Below, piece by piece: positions 7,906 to 15,483 of a DNA stretch of 16,653 nucleotides. Made by a program: the position numbers and the translations under genes. Under the pieces are notes generated by a model that was not told the origin of the DNA, searched no databases, and saw nothing but the letters and a program-made list of their open reading frames with translations. The stretch comes from Bacteroidales bacterium UBA4912 (GTDB lineage: Bacteria; Bacteroidota; Bacteroidia; Bacteroidales; Dysgonomonadaceae), in the NCBI GenBank assembly GCA_002398875.1, contig DHCC01000023.1, positions 25,579 through 42,231 on the forward strand, in the 5' to 3' direction. Position 1 is the stretch's first letter. Each line of letters starts with the position of its first letter.

Positions 7906-10131
7906 ATGACAAAAATAACATTCAACATATCTAAACTCACTGCGATCCTTTTCATATTCATACTTACTGCTGGCTGTACAAGCAAAGATGTACAGAGCGT
8001 AGCGGAAGAAGAGGATATGACTGAATTTGTGAATCCCTTTATTGGTACCGCATTCACTGGTCACACTTTCCCGGGGGCTGCTTATCCCCTGGGATTTATG
8101 CAACCGGGACCCGAAACGGGCAACTTCTCATGGGATTACTGTTCGGGTTATTTCTATGATGATGACAGGATAAACGGATTCTCACAAAACCGACTAAACG
8201 GAACCGGTATAGTAGATTTAGGCGACTTGCTGATGCAGCCTTTTTCGGGCGATAAGCGTGACGACCTGAGCAGCAGCTTTGATAAATCAACCGAAATTGC
8301 TACGCCTGGATATTATGCTGTAGAACTTACTGATAATGATGTAAAGGTTGAAATAACCACATCCCCTCATGTTGCTTTTCACAGATATACTTACAATGCT
8401 GATAAAACAGCTAATCTGTTGGCTGATTTTCAAAGCGGACTTGTTTGGAATCAAGATCGCATCTTCACTCATGTACTTGATAATGAGGTGAACTTCGAAA
8501 GCGAATATGTGATATCAGGATATACTCGCCGCACCGAATGGGTAGAACGCACTTACTACTTTGTGATTGAATTTGATAAGCCTGTGGTCTCTAAAGAACT
8601 CCTCGAACAAAGAGATCCGCGGGAAAAGGCACCTCGTTATATTCTTAATTTCAATTTAGGTGATGATTCTGTTCTCAATATGAAAGTTGCAATGTCAACC
8701 ACAAGTATTGATGGAGCAAAAGCAAATCTTACTGCCGAAGGTGAAGGACATACATTTGATGAAGTGTATCAGGAAACCAAAAGCGAATGGAACAAATATC
8801 TGTCAAAAGTAATTATTGAAGGTACTGACGACGACAAAACAAGCTTCTACACTGCACTGTATCATCTTTACATACAGCCAAATAACATTGCCGATGTTGA
8901 CGGACGATATGTAGGTCCAAACCGCGAAATCAGTCAGTCACCCACAGGCAAGTATTATTCAACACTCTCACAGTGGGACACCTTCCGTGCTGCCTTTCCC
9001 ATGTATACAATACTCAGTCCTGAAATCATCAACGACTTGGTAAACAATATGCTGGAGTTTAGTGAGCAGCAAGGGCATCTGCCAATATGGGCACTTATGG
9101 GACAGGAAACATTTACAATGGTAGGCAATCACTCTGTTCCGATGGTTGTGGATGCCTATCTCAAAGGGTTCACCGGGTTTGATGCTGAAAGAGCTTTTAA
9201 TGAAATAAAGAAATCGCTTACTGAAGGTAAGCATAAAAATGCAGGATGGGAAGAGTATGACAAATATGGTTATTATCCTTATGATCTGTTTCGTGTAGAG
9301 TCAGTCTCACGCACTCTCGAAACCGGTCTGGATGACTACAGTGCTGCGCTTATGGCAAATAAACTTGGTAAAGTCGAAGATTATGAGTTCTTTATGAAGC
9401 GATCAGAAAATTATAAAAACCATTACGACAAAAGTACTCAAAGCATGAGGCCAAAAAACTCAAAAGGCGAATGGCTGACCCCTTTCGATCCATACCAACT
9501 GGCTCATGCTGATTCAAACATTGGCGGACACTACACCGAAGGTAATGCACTACAATATACATGGCATGTGATGCAGGATATACCTGGACTTATTGATCTT
9601 ATGGGCGGTAAGGAAGAAGCAGGAAAGACCCTCGATTATCTGTTTACAACAGAGCAAGAGAGCACTGGCACTCTTTCTGACGTTACAGGACTCATTGGCC
9701 AGTATGCTCATGGAAACGAACCAAGTCACCATATAGCTTATATCTATATGTATCTTGACAGACCATGGGACACACAGCGCTTGGTTCGACAAATCTGCAG
9801 GGATTACTACCAAAACAAACCTGACGGACTAATTGGTAATGACGATTGCGGTCAGATGTCCGCCTGGTACATGTTCTCTGCAATGGGATTTTATCCGATG
9901 AACCCTGTAAGCGGCGAGTTTGTGTTTGGTGCTCCACAAATTCCAAAGAGTACTATAAACCTCGAAAATGGTAAAACCTTTACTACCGAAGCTGTCAATC
10001 TCTCAGAAGAAAATATGTATGTAGAGAGAATCGAACTGAACGGATCACCCTACTCCGTAAAATTCATCACTTATGAAGATATTATGAATGGTGGCACACT
10101 CACGTTTTATATGACAAATCAGCCTCAATAA
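7906..10131 (+). CDS. GH92 family alpha-mannosidase, lipoprotein
   Basis: Calcium-dependent exo-acting alpha-mannosidase of glycoside hydrolase family 92, which trims mannose from high-mannose N-glycans or yeast mannan. The 741-residue protein has a lipoprotein signal with lipobox LTAGC (Cys24) followed by an acidic stretch, so it is an envelope lipoprotein, perhaps surface exposed. The N-terminal beta-sandwich begins FVNPFIGTAFTGHTFPGAAYP (41-61, split here by nothing unusual). The (alpha/alpha)6 domain carries SQWDTFRAAFP (355-365), the catalytic-acid segment YTEGN with Glu545, GNEPSHH (603-609) and GNDDCGQMSAW (644-654), the last containing the family's base aspartate. The usual Trp after EGNA appears to be Leu549. 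It sits between two peptide permeases, 21 bases after OPT and 10 before POT. Linkage specificity (alpha-1,2, -1,3 or other) cannot be read with confidence. Confidence 0.95.
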   Translation: MTKITFNISKLTAILFIFILTAGCTSKDVQSVAEEEDMTEFVNPFIGTAFTGHTFPGAAYPLGFMQPGPETGNFSWDYCSGYFYDDDRINGFSQNRLNGTGIVDLGDLLMQPFSGDKRDDLSSSFDKSTEIATPGYYAVELTDNDVKVEITTSPHVAFHRYTYNADKTANLLADFQSGLVWNQDRIFTHVLDNEVNFESEYVISGYTRRTEWVERTYYFVIEFDKPVVSKELLEQRDPREKAPRYILNFNLGDDSVLNMKVAMSTTSIDGAKANLTAEGEGHTFDEVYQETKSEWNKYLSKVIIEGTDDDKTSFYTALYHLYIQPNNIADVDGRYVGPNREISQSPTGKYYSTLSQWDTFRAAFPMYTILSPEIINDLVNNMLEFSEQQGHLPIWALMGQETFTMVGNHSVPMVVDAYLKGFTGFDAERAFNEIKKSLTEGKHKNAGWEEYDKYGYYPYDLFRVESVSRTLETGLDDYSAALMANKLGKVEDYEFFMKRSENYKNHYDKSTQSMRPKNSKGEWLTPFDPYQLAHADSNIGGHYTEGNALQYTWHVMQDIPGLIDLMGGKEEAGKTLDYLFTTEQESTGTLSDVTGLIGQYAHGNEPSHHIAYIYMYLDRPWDTQRLVRQICRDYYQNKPDGLIGNDDCGQMSAWYMFSAMGFYPMNPVSGEFVFGAPQIPKSTINLENGKTFTTEAVNLSEENMYVERIELNGSPYSVKFITYEDIMNGGTLTFYMTNQPQ

Positions 10132-10141
10132 GACCGAAAAC

Positions 10142-11620
10142 ATGATATCCTACGATAATAAACAATTATTCGGGCATCCGCGCGGGTTGACAATACTTTT
10201 CTTCACAGAAATGTGGGAGAGATTTTGTTACTACGGAATGCGGGGACTATTAGTGCTGTATCTTACAAAATCTTTTTTGCAGGGAGATGCCCACGCATTC
10301 GCAATCTATGGAGCATACACTGCACTTGTGTATATGGCCCCTGTTATAGGTGGCAAAATAGCTGACAATATACTGGGTAATCGCATTGCAATTATGCTCG
10401 GAGCCATATTAATGGCCATAGGAGAGTTTCTGATTCTGGGTGACAGCGAAACATGGTTATATATAGGTATGGGTGCTATAATTGTAGGCAACGGTTATTT
10501 TAAGGCAAACATATCAACCCTTGTCGGTAAGCTCTATAAACCCGATGACCCGAGACGCGACTCCGGATTCACCATTTTCTATATAGGTGTTAATTTAGGT
10601 TCACTGCTGGCTACGCTGATAGTGGTGTGGGTGGGCGAAAGATTTGGTTTCAAATACGGATTCGGACTTGCAGGAATCGGGATGCTATGCGGACTTCTCA
10701 TCTTCTGGGCGGGAAGCAAATACTTCAAACATGTAAGTAATCCGCCAAACCCCGAAAAGCTTCATTCTAAAGTATTCGGACCATTTACTCAATTACAGGT
10801 AACCGTCATCCTTTCTTTTTTAGCAATCCCTCTGTTGTATTTCCTTATCATTTATAACAGTGTAATAGGCATCCTGCTGCTGTTCACATTCATGTATGTA
10901 GGCTACTTACTGATCAAAGAAGGCATTAAAGGAGGGAACATTTTAAGAGACAGAATGATAATTTTCATTATACTCTGTCTGTTCAATATCCTTTTCTGGG
11001 CTCTTTTTGAACAGGCAGGTTCTTCACTGACACTCTTTGCTGACAGAAGCGTTGACAGAAATGTATTCGGACTATTCGAGATGACGGCAGGTCAGACACA
11101 GTTCTTCAATCCTTTCTTTATAATATTGATGGGATCGCTCTTCTCGGTGCTTTGGACAAAACTTTCCGAAAAGAATATGAACCCCAATATACCTGCAAAA
11201 TTTGGGTATGGAATGATACTTCTTGGAATTGGATACTTAATCACATACTTTGGTAAATTCGTTCACAACGAAGCTTACCTTGTGCCACTCTGGATAATTA
11301 TTGGAATATATTTCTTTCACACAGTGGGAGAACTATTTATCTCACCAATTGGCTTGTCTATGGTAACCAAGCTTGCACCTGAGCGAATGTCAGCAACACT
11401 TATGGGAGCATGGTATCTATCTTTCTCAGGCTCCAACTTTCTGGCGGGACAGCTGGCAAAACTAACAGGAGATGCTTCAGTCGCCCTACCCTCTGCTGCA
11501 GAGTCACTTGCTCGTTATATTGATGTATATACAGTATTCGGATTAATTGCTGTTGGAGTAGGAATATTTGTTGTCATTATATCACCAAAACTCAACAAAC
11601 TGATGCACGGCATTCGCTAA
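10142..11620 (+). CDS. POT/PTR-family proton-dependent di/tripeptide transporter
   Basis: Major-facilitator permease importing di- and tripeptides with protons. The 492-residue protein shows the diagnostic ExxER motif on helix 1 (Glu23, Glu26, Arg27 in TEMWERFCYYG), GNGYFKANIS with Lys121, the PTR2 signature FTIFYIGVNLGS (143-154), FWALFEQAGSS with Glu290 in helix 7, and GELFISPIGLS with Glu397 in helix 10. Each is a known functional position in bacterial POT proteins. The length suits the 14-helix bacterial subgroup. The ATG lies 10 bases after the GH92 stop, so it is the third gene of the operon. With DPP IV encoded nearby, its likely substrates are the dipeptides released in the periplasm (inference). 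Confidence 0.96.
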   Translation: MISYDNKQLFGHPRGLTILFFTEMWERFCYYGMRGLLVLYLTKSFLQGDAHAFAIYGAYTALVYMAPVIGGKIADNILGNRIAIMLGAILMAIGEFLILGDSETWLYIGMGAIIVGNGYFKANISTLVGKLYKPDDPRRDSGFTIFYIGVNLGSLLATLIVVWVGERFGFKYGFGLAGIGMLCGLLIFWAGSKYFKHVSNPPNPEKLHSKVFGPFTQLQVTVILSFLAIPLLYFLIIYNSVIGILLLFTFMYVGYLLIKEGIKGGNILRDRMIIFIILCLFNILFWALFEQAGSSLTLFADRSVDRNVFGLFEMTAGQTQFFNPFFIILMGSLFSVLWTKLSEKNMNPNIPAKFGYGMILLGIGYLITYFGKFVHNEAYLVPLWIIIGIYFFHTVGELFISPIGLSMVTKLAPERMSATLMGAWYLSFSGSNFLAGQLAKLTGDASVALPSAAESLARYIDVYTVFGLIAVGVGIFVVIISPKLNKLMHGIR

Positions 11621-11632
11621 TCATAAATTTCA

Positions 11633-12175
11633 CTAATGACTGTGCCCATCAGCACTATAAGAGATAAAAATCTCTTTAGCAACATAAGACTCCTGTCCCG
11701 ATTCATCAGTACAATAAACTATAAAATGGTAATGCCCCTCCTTCAGGGGCATTTCTTCTGCAACCCCGTTTACAGTTCTGCTGATAGTAGCAGGTATCTT
11801 AATATGCTGATGCTCCACTGTAACCTGCTGTTTACCCACAATAGGAGTCTCGCCAAGTGCAATAAAATCAGTCTCCAGCCATGTTCTCTCAAATGCTATA
11901 CTATCTGTTGCAGAACGTGTGCCAGAATTATGTGAGTGTCCGTCAAAAGCCCCGTGAATATTCACCTTATAAGAAGCAAGCGCCACATTATCCGACAACT
12001 CCATCTTAAGATGCAGCACTTCACCCGGCATAACAACCTCATCATCTGCAGGTTCAATCAAACGAATCATAGGCTTCTGATTATCCACTTCAACTTTATC
12101 GCATCCCACAAATACTAATGATAAGCCCAATGCAATAATTAAAAAAGTAACTACTGAAAACTGTGATTTCTTCAT
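11633..12175 (-). CDS. DUF4625 lipoprotein rich in His-x-His pairs
   Basis: The 180-residue protein has a lipoprotein signal ending in lipobox VFVGC (Cys25) and an immunoglobulin-like region starting KPMIRLIEPADDEVVMPGE, characteristic of DUF4625 proteins. The striking feature is four His-x-His pairs: H80-S-H82, H122-Q-H124, H148-Y-H150 and H178-S-H180, plus His55 and His74; the protein ends DGHSH. That pattern suggests metal binding at the outer membrane. The gene lies 106 bases downstream of the TonB receptor and behind the Fur/Zur-type regulator, with no clear promoter of its own, so it is probably the third gene of that unit. A role handing metal to the receptor is inference. Its stop is 12 bases from the convergent POT stop. 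Confidence 0.88.
   Translation of the reverse strand: MKKSQFSVVTFLIIALGLSLVFVGCDKVEVDNQKPMIRLIEPADDEVVMPGEVLHLKMELSDNVALASYKVNIHGAFDGHSHNSGTRSATDSIAFERTWLETDFIALGETPIVGKQQVTVEHQHIKIPATISRTVNGVAEEMPLKEGHYHFIVYCTDESGQESYVAKEIFISYSADGHSH
11731..11753 (+). terminator. Hairpin inside the DUF4625 gene, possible terminator for the plus-strand operon
   Basis: AATGCCCCT, loop CCTTC, AGGGGCATT is a perfect nine-pair GC-rich stem about 110 bases beyond the POT stop. The bases after it (TCTTCTG) are pyrimidine-rich but not a true T-run, so efficiency would be modest. It lies within the antisense DUF4625 coding sequence, in the codons that encode EGHYH, so it may be an accident of that sequence. Confidence 0.28.
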
Positions 12176-12281
12176 AATTTATTATATCTCAAATAAATAC
12201 ATTATATATAAAAACTTTGTTCAAATAAATTCTCATATTTCTAAATCGAATGAAAATAATCTTTTAAAAACTTCAATCATT

Positions 12282-14681
12282 TTAAAACATCACCTTAACA
12301 ATCAGCTGAATATTACGCCCCGGTTCCGGAGCATTCAATTTTCTGTAAAAACTCAAATGATTCAGATATGATGTGTTAAAAATATTATCTGCTCTCAACT
12401 GTGTCAGAAACCTTTTCCCGTTAATATTCCAGTGTGCATGAGCCGTCAAATTCCACAAATTAGCTCCCGGTGTCATTTCTTCATTTCTCGAAACCCTTTT
12501 CTGATCCATCACCCAACGATTTTCTAAAGCGAGGGAATATTGTGTTATCACCCCACTGCCTAGGTCTGAATACATTAAATCAGTTGTCACAGCCGCAGGA
12601 GGCGAAAAGGGTAAAGGATAATTGTCTGACAGGTTTATACTATACAAATATTCAAGATCAGAAGAAGCTGACCATCTATCATCAAAATCATACACAACAA
12701 TAAGCTCACCGCCAGACATTAATGCTTCTGATTGATTGTACCTGTAAATCTGTCCTGCGTGGGGCAAAACCGACCACTCACCTGAGGGCTCCAGATAAAT
12801 ATAGTTAGAGAATAAAGTAATAAATGGGTTAAGGGTTACAGATAGCTTACTTCCATCATACTGATAATCAACATCCAGTTGATAACCTTTTTCTGACTTC
12901 AGCCCGGCGTTTCCCATCTCGTGACGAAAAGCTCCGTGATGCACACCATTGGAAGACAACTCATTAGCGCCTGGATACCTGAAACTATTGCCTATATTCA
13001 GCTTCAATGAATGATCTGCATTTATTTTAAGGTTTATCCCAACTGCAGCTGATAAGTCATTAAAATTCCTGTTGATGTCAGTTGCCCTTTGTGCATAAAT
13101 ATCAGCCTCAGAATCACTGTACCCCTGCATTAACAAATACTCTTGAAGGATTGAGTCGTGAAAACCATCAACATTGAGTCTGCCAATATCATATCTTACA
13201 CCCCCAGTAAGCGTAAGTTTGTTGTTCAATTTAAAACTGTTCAGCCAGAAAGCACCGGCAGATAATCTGTAAAAACCGGAAAGTAAAAAGGAGTACCCTC
13301 CTACCCTGTTATGCTGATATTCAGCAGACAAGCCATATACTTTCGACCATCTCTTTTCCCCATCCTGCGAATACTTCAAGCCTGCAGAGTAAGTGTTAAG
13401 AATGAATTGAAGTTCCCTGTCAGGATCTGAAACCGGTGGCAGCTGATTACTGTAATGCGTATGGAATTGAGACAGTTCTTCTCTGTGATTATTCTGATAT
13501 CCCAAATCAAAATTAATCTTGTCATAAATACCTAACTTCCACTCACTGTTTGAAATCACTTTCAGATGATTAGATGTGGAGTAAGGCATCTCAATATTGC
13601 GATGATAACCGTCATGCTCCAGCCTGTCAAGTGCAGGAATACCATGTGCGCCGGGATAGAAGCCGTTTTTCGTATTAATATCAGAGAAGTGCAACCAGCT
13701 GCTGAACCTGTCATTGTCATAATTTGAAGAGAGTGAAAGATTATATTCCCTTCCGGCTGTATTCTTCATACGTCTGTCATATACCGGCATTCTCCATGTC
13801 AGATAATCGATAGTATCAGTTGGAATGCGATAATCGGCATAACTCTGAACCGTAGCCCGACCCTTGAAAAACATATTCCCTTTTTTCCTGCTCGCGCTTG
13901 CAGATGTTCCCATCAAGTTATTGTTGCTCTTTCCAATCAAAGTAATATCACCCCAAAACATATCATTGTCAGGCACATTAGGAGGCATGATCTCAATTAC
14001 CCCGCCAATAGCGTCAGAGCCGTAAAACAGAGACATAGGTCCTTTATGAATCTGCACATTATCAATATCATACTGATCAATTTCGAGACCATGATCTGCA
14101 CCCCACTGCTGATTTTGCTGCACTACTCCCTTATCTACTACAGCAACACGGTTGAATCCCAGACCGCGTATTACAGGCTTAGAGAAACCAGCGCCTATAT
14201 CCATTGAAGAAATTCCGGCAATTGAAGCCAGCGTCTGCACAAAATTGGTGGAGTTGTTTTGCATCAGGTAATCCCGGCTAATCATCTCAACCGGTAAAGC
14301 AGAGAGTTTTTCACCCAATCTTATGTTTTCTCCTTTTATCGTAATTTCTGAGAGAACCAGAGGTGACGGGTATAAATGTAAATGTATCAGCGTGTCTTTC
14401 GAAAGTACAATAGGAAGTTTTAATTCTTCATACCCTATAAACTGAACAGTAAGTATATAATTCCCCGCATCAACATCCTCAAATTTAAAAAACCCTTCGC
14501 TGTCAGCCTGTATGTGCCGGTTGGCCGGTTGCAACGAAACAGTTGAAGCAGCCAGATAAATCCTGTTTTCAGCATCATGCACAAATCCGCTTATCGAAAA
14601 CCTATTTGGAAAATTGACAACCTGAGAGATAACAATATTTATACTGAAAACATAAGACAGTATTGTAAAAAACAACCTCAT
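12282..14681 (-). CDS. TonB-dependent receptor, ZnuD-like, probable zinc or other metal uptake
   Basis: Outer-membrane gated beta-barrel driven by TonB-ExbBD. The 799-residue protein has a signal peptide (about 1-19), a carboxypeptidase-regulatory-like domain at about 28-104 typical of Bacteroidetes receptors, a plug domain (about 112-235, with VIRGLGFNRVAVVDKG at 170-185 and GPMSLFYGSDAIGGVIEI at 214-231), and a barrel ending in Phe799. Family resemblance to zinc receptors of the ZnuD type comes from WGADHGLEIDQ in the plug (193-203) and a His-rich barrel segment GVHHGAFRHEMGN (579-591). Its ATG overlaps the TAA of the upstream Fur/Zur-type gene (TAATG), so the two are probably translationally coupled. 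The substrate is inferred; iron chelates remain possible. Confidence 0.9.
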   Translation of the reverse strand: MRLFFTILSYVFSINIVISQVVNFPNRFSISGFVHDAENRIYLAASTVSLQPANRHIQADSEGFFKFEDVDAGNYILTVQFIGYEELKLPIVLSKDTLIHLHLYPSPLVLSEITIKGENIRLGEKLSALPVEMISRDYLMQNNSTNFVQTLASIAGISSMDIGAGFSKPVIRGLGFNRVAVVDKGVVQQNQQWGADHGLEIDQYDIDNVQIHKGPMSLFYGSDAIGGVIEIMPPNVPDNDMFWGDITLIGKSNNNLMGTSASASRKKGNMFFKGRATVQSYADYRIPTDTIDYLTWRMPVYDRRMKNTAGREYNLSLSSNYDNDRFSSWLHFSDINTKNGFYPGAHGIPALDRLEHDGYHRNIEMPYSTSNHLKVISNSEWKLGIYDKINFDLGYQNNHREELSQFHTHYSNQLPPVSDPDRELQFILNTYSAGLKYSQDGEKRWSKVYGLSAEYQHNRVGGYSFLLSGFYRLSAGAFWLNSFKLNNKLTLTGGVRYDIGRLNVDGFHDSILQEYLLMQGYSDSEADIYAQRATDINRNFNDLSAAVGINLKINADHSLKLNIGNSFRYPGANELSSNGVHHGAFRHEMGNAGLKSEKGYQLDVDYQYDGSKLSVTLNPFITLFSNYIYLEPSGEWSVLPHAGQIYRYNQSEALMSGGELIVVYDFDDRWSASSDLEYLYSINLSDNYPLPFSPPAAVTTDLMYSDLGSGVITQYSLALENRWVMDQKRVSRNEEMTPGANLWNLTAHAHWNINGKRFLTQLRADNIFNTSYLNHLSFYRKLNAPEPGRNIQLIVKVMF

Positions 14682-15103
14682 TAAATTGATTGAGTATGAT
14701 TAATACAATCGGCGCAAATCCCCTCTATCACCACAAACACACCATGAGTGACAAAATCATCCGGCAATTCTGCCTCAAACCGAGTCTTACCTTCAAGACA
14801 CAAAACCTCATCACACTCCTCGCAGTGAAAATGTGAGTGCAGATTATTTTCGTTGTGATGATGACTATTCAGAGCATACTTTACAGAGTTGTCATTAAGC
14901 ACAATCTTGTGAATTATTCCGCTATCCTCCAGCGTTATTAAAGAACGGTAGAAAGTAACCCTGTCAAACAATTCGTGAAAGTTACCCTTCAGTTCATTCT
15001 CCGACATAGCCCTGTCGCTCTTAAGTAAACCATTGATTATAAACTTCCTGCAAGCAGTACTTCTCAAGTCCTGTTTTCTAAGTATTTCTTCAGCTGTGAT
15101 CAT
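14681..15103 (-). CDS. Fur-family metalloregulator, probably Zur
   Basis: The 140-residue DNA-binding repressor has an N-terminal winged helix (about 8-70, with FDRVTFYRSLITLEDSGIIH at 46-65 matching the Fur recognition-helix region) and a C-terminal dimerisation and metal domain. Structural zinc ligands are visible as C94-EE-C97 and C130-AD-C133. The hinge is unusually rich in histidine: His81-83, His89, His91 and His93. The neighbours, a ZnuD-like receptor and an HxH-rich lipoprotein, favour a zinc sensor over an iron or peroxide sensor. It is the first gene of its operon, overlaps the receptor gene by one base, and lies just behind paired palindromes at 15119-15150, which predicts autoregulation. 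Zur versus Fur cannot be settled from sequence reading alone. Confidence 0.92.
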   Translation of the reverse strand: MITAEEILRKQDLRSTACRKFIINGLLKSDRAMSENELKGNFHELFDRVTFYRSLITLEDSGIIHKIVLNDNSVKYALNSHHHNENNLHSHFHCEECDEVLCLEGKTRFEAELPDDFVTHGVFVVIEGICADCINHTQSI

Positions 15104-15118
15104 AATTAATACATGTAA

Positions 15119-15150
15119 TGCAACAATGTTGCAAATATAACAATGTTACA
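15119..15150. promoter_or_regulatory. Two tandem 7-1-7 Fur/Zur-type operators
   Basis: TGCAACA-A-TGTTGCA (15119-15133) is a perfect 7-1-7 inverted repeat. TATAACA-A-TGTTACA (15136-15150) is a second with six of seven pairs. Their centres are 17 bases apart and they share the core AACAATGTT. This 7-1-7 geometry is that of Fur-superfamily boxes. They sit 16-47 bases before the ATG of the Fur/Zur-type gene, with the -7 box running from the end of one into the start of the other, so bound repressor would block the promoter. Confidence 0.75.
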
Positions 15151-15161
15151 TTTACTACAAA
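15132..15161 (-). promoter_or_regulatory. Promoter of the Fur/Zur-type metal-uptake operon
   Basis: On the minus strand TATATTTG (15132-15139) is a perfect TAnnTTTG -7 box. TTTG at 15158-15161 is the -33 element, with an 18-base spacer. The start would lie near 15125, inside the first operator, giving a leader of about 20 bases. Confidence 0.65.
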
Positions 15162-15222
15162 TACAAATTACATTAATTAACTATTGATTATATTTCTTGA
15201 AATTCTTTATCCTACACCTTAT

Positions 15223-15483
15223 TTAATAATCTCTGCTATTGTATTTAATGTTGTTTATATCCTCATCACTTATGTACTCTAATTCAAAAAGAAAACTGAA
15301 GTAGTCTTTTGGTTTAGTATTTGTTAAATCAATATTGTGTAAACTGGCAAACTCTTCCATAGTGTTTTTACGAGACATACTACGGAGTTTTAAAAACCTA
15401 ATTCCTCGAGTATCATTCTCTATAATAGGAAAATTATTCTCTCTAAAGTATTTATCAAGCTGTTTGAAGTTCAATTTGGTCAT
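15223..15483 (-). CDS. Small protein of unknown function overlapping the methyltransferase gene
   Basis: The 86-residue product is charged and soluble (MTKLNFKQLDKYFRENNFPI at the start, ending NNIKYNSRDY) with no signal peptide, membrane segment or motif I recognise. Its ATG at 15481-15483 lies inside the methyltransferase gene, a 29-base overlap in a different frame, so the two are probably co-transcribed and translationally coupled. In restriction-modification modules a gene in this place often encodes the nuclease or an accessory protein. At 86 residues it is too short for a typical nuclease, so it may be a truncated one, a control protein or unrelated. Its AT-rich composition resembles the methyltransferase rather than the metal operon. 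Confidence 0.6.
   Translation of the reverse strand: MTKLNFKQLDKYFRENNFPIIENDTRGIRFLKLRSMSRKNTMEEFASLHNIDLTNTKPKDYFSFLFELEYISDEDINNIKYNSRDY

Noticed and set aside
11659..11676. Seven-pair hairpin AAGAGAT, AAAA, ATCTCTT after the POT gene.
   Set aside because: The stem is A/T-rich with no T-run; the hairpin at 11731-11753 is a stronger candidate.
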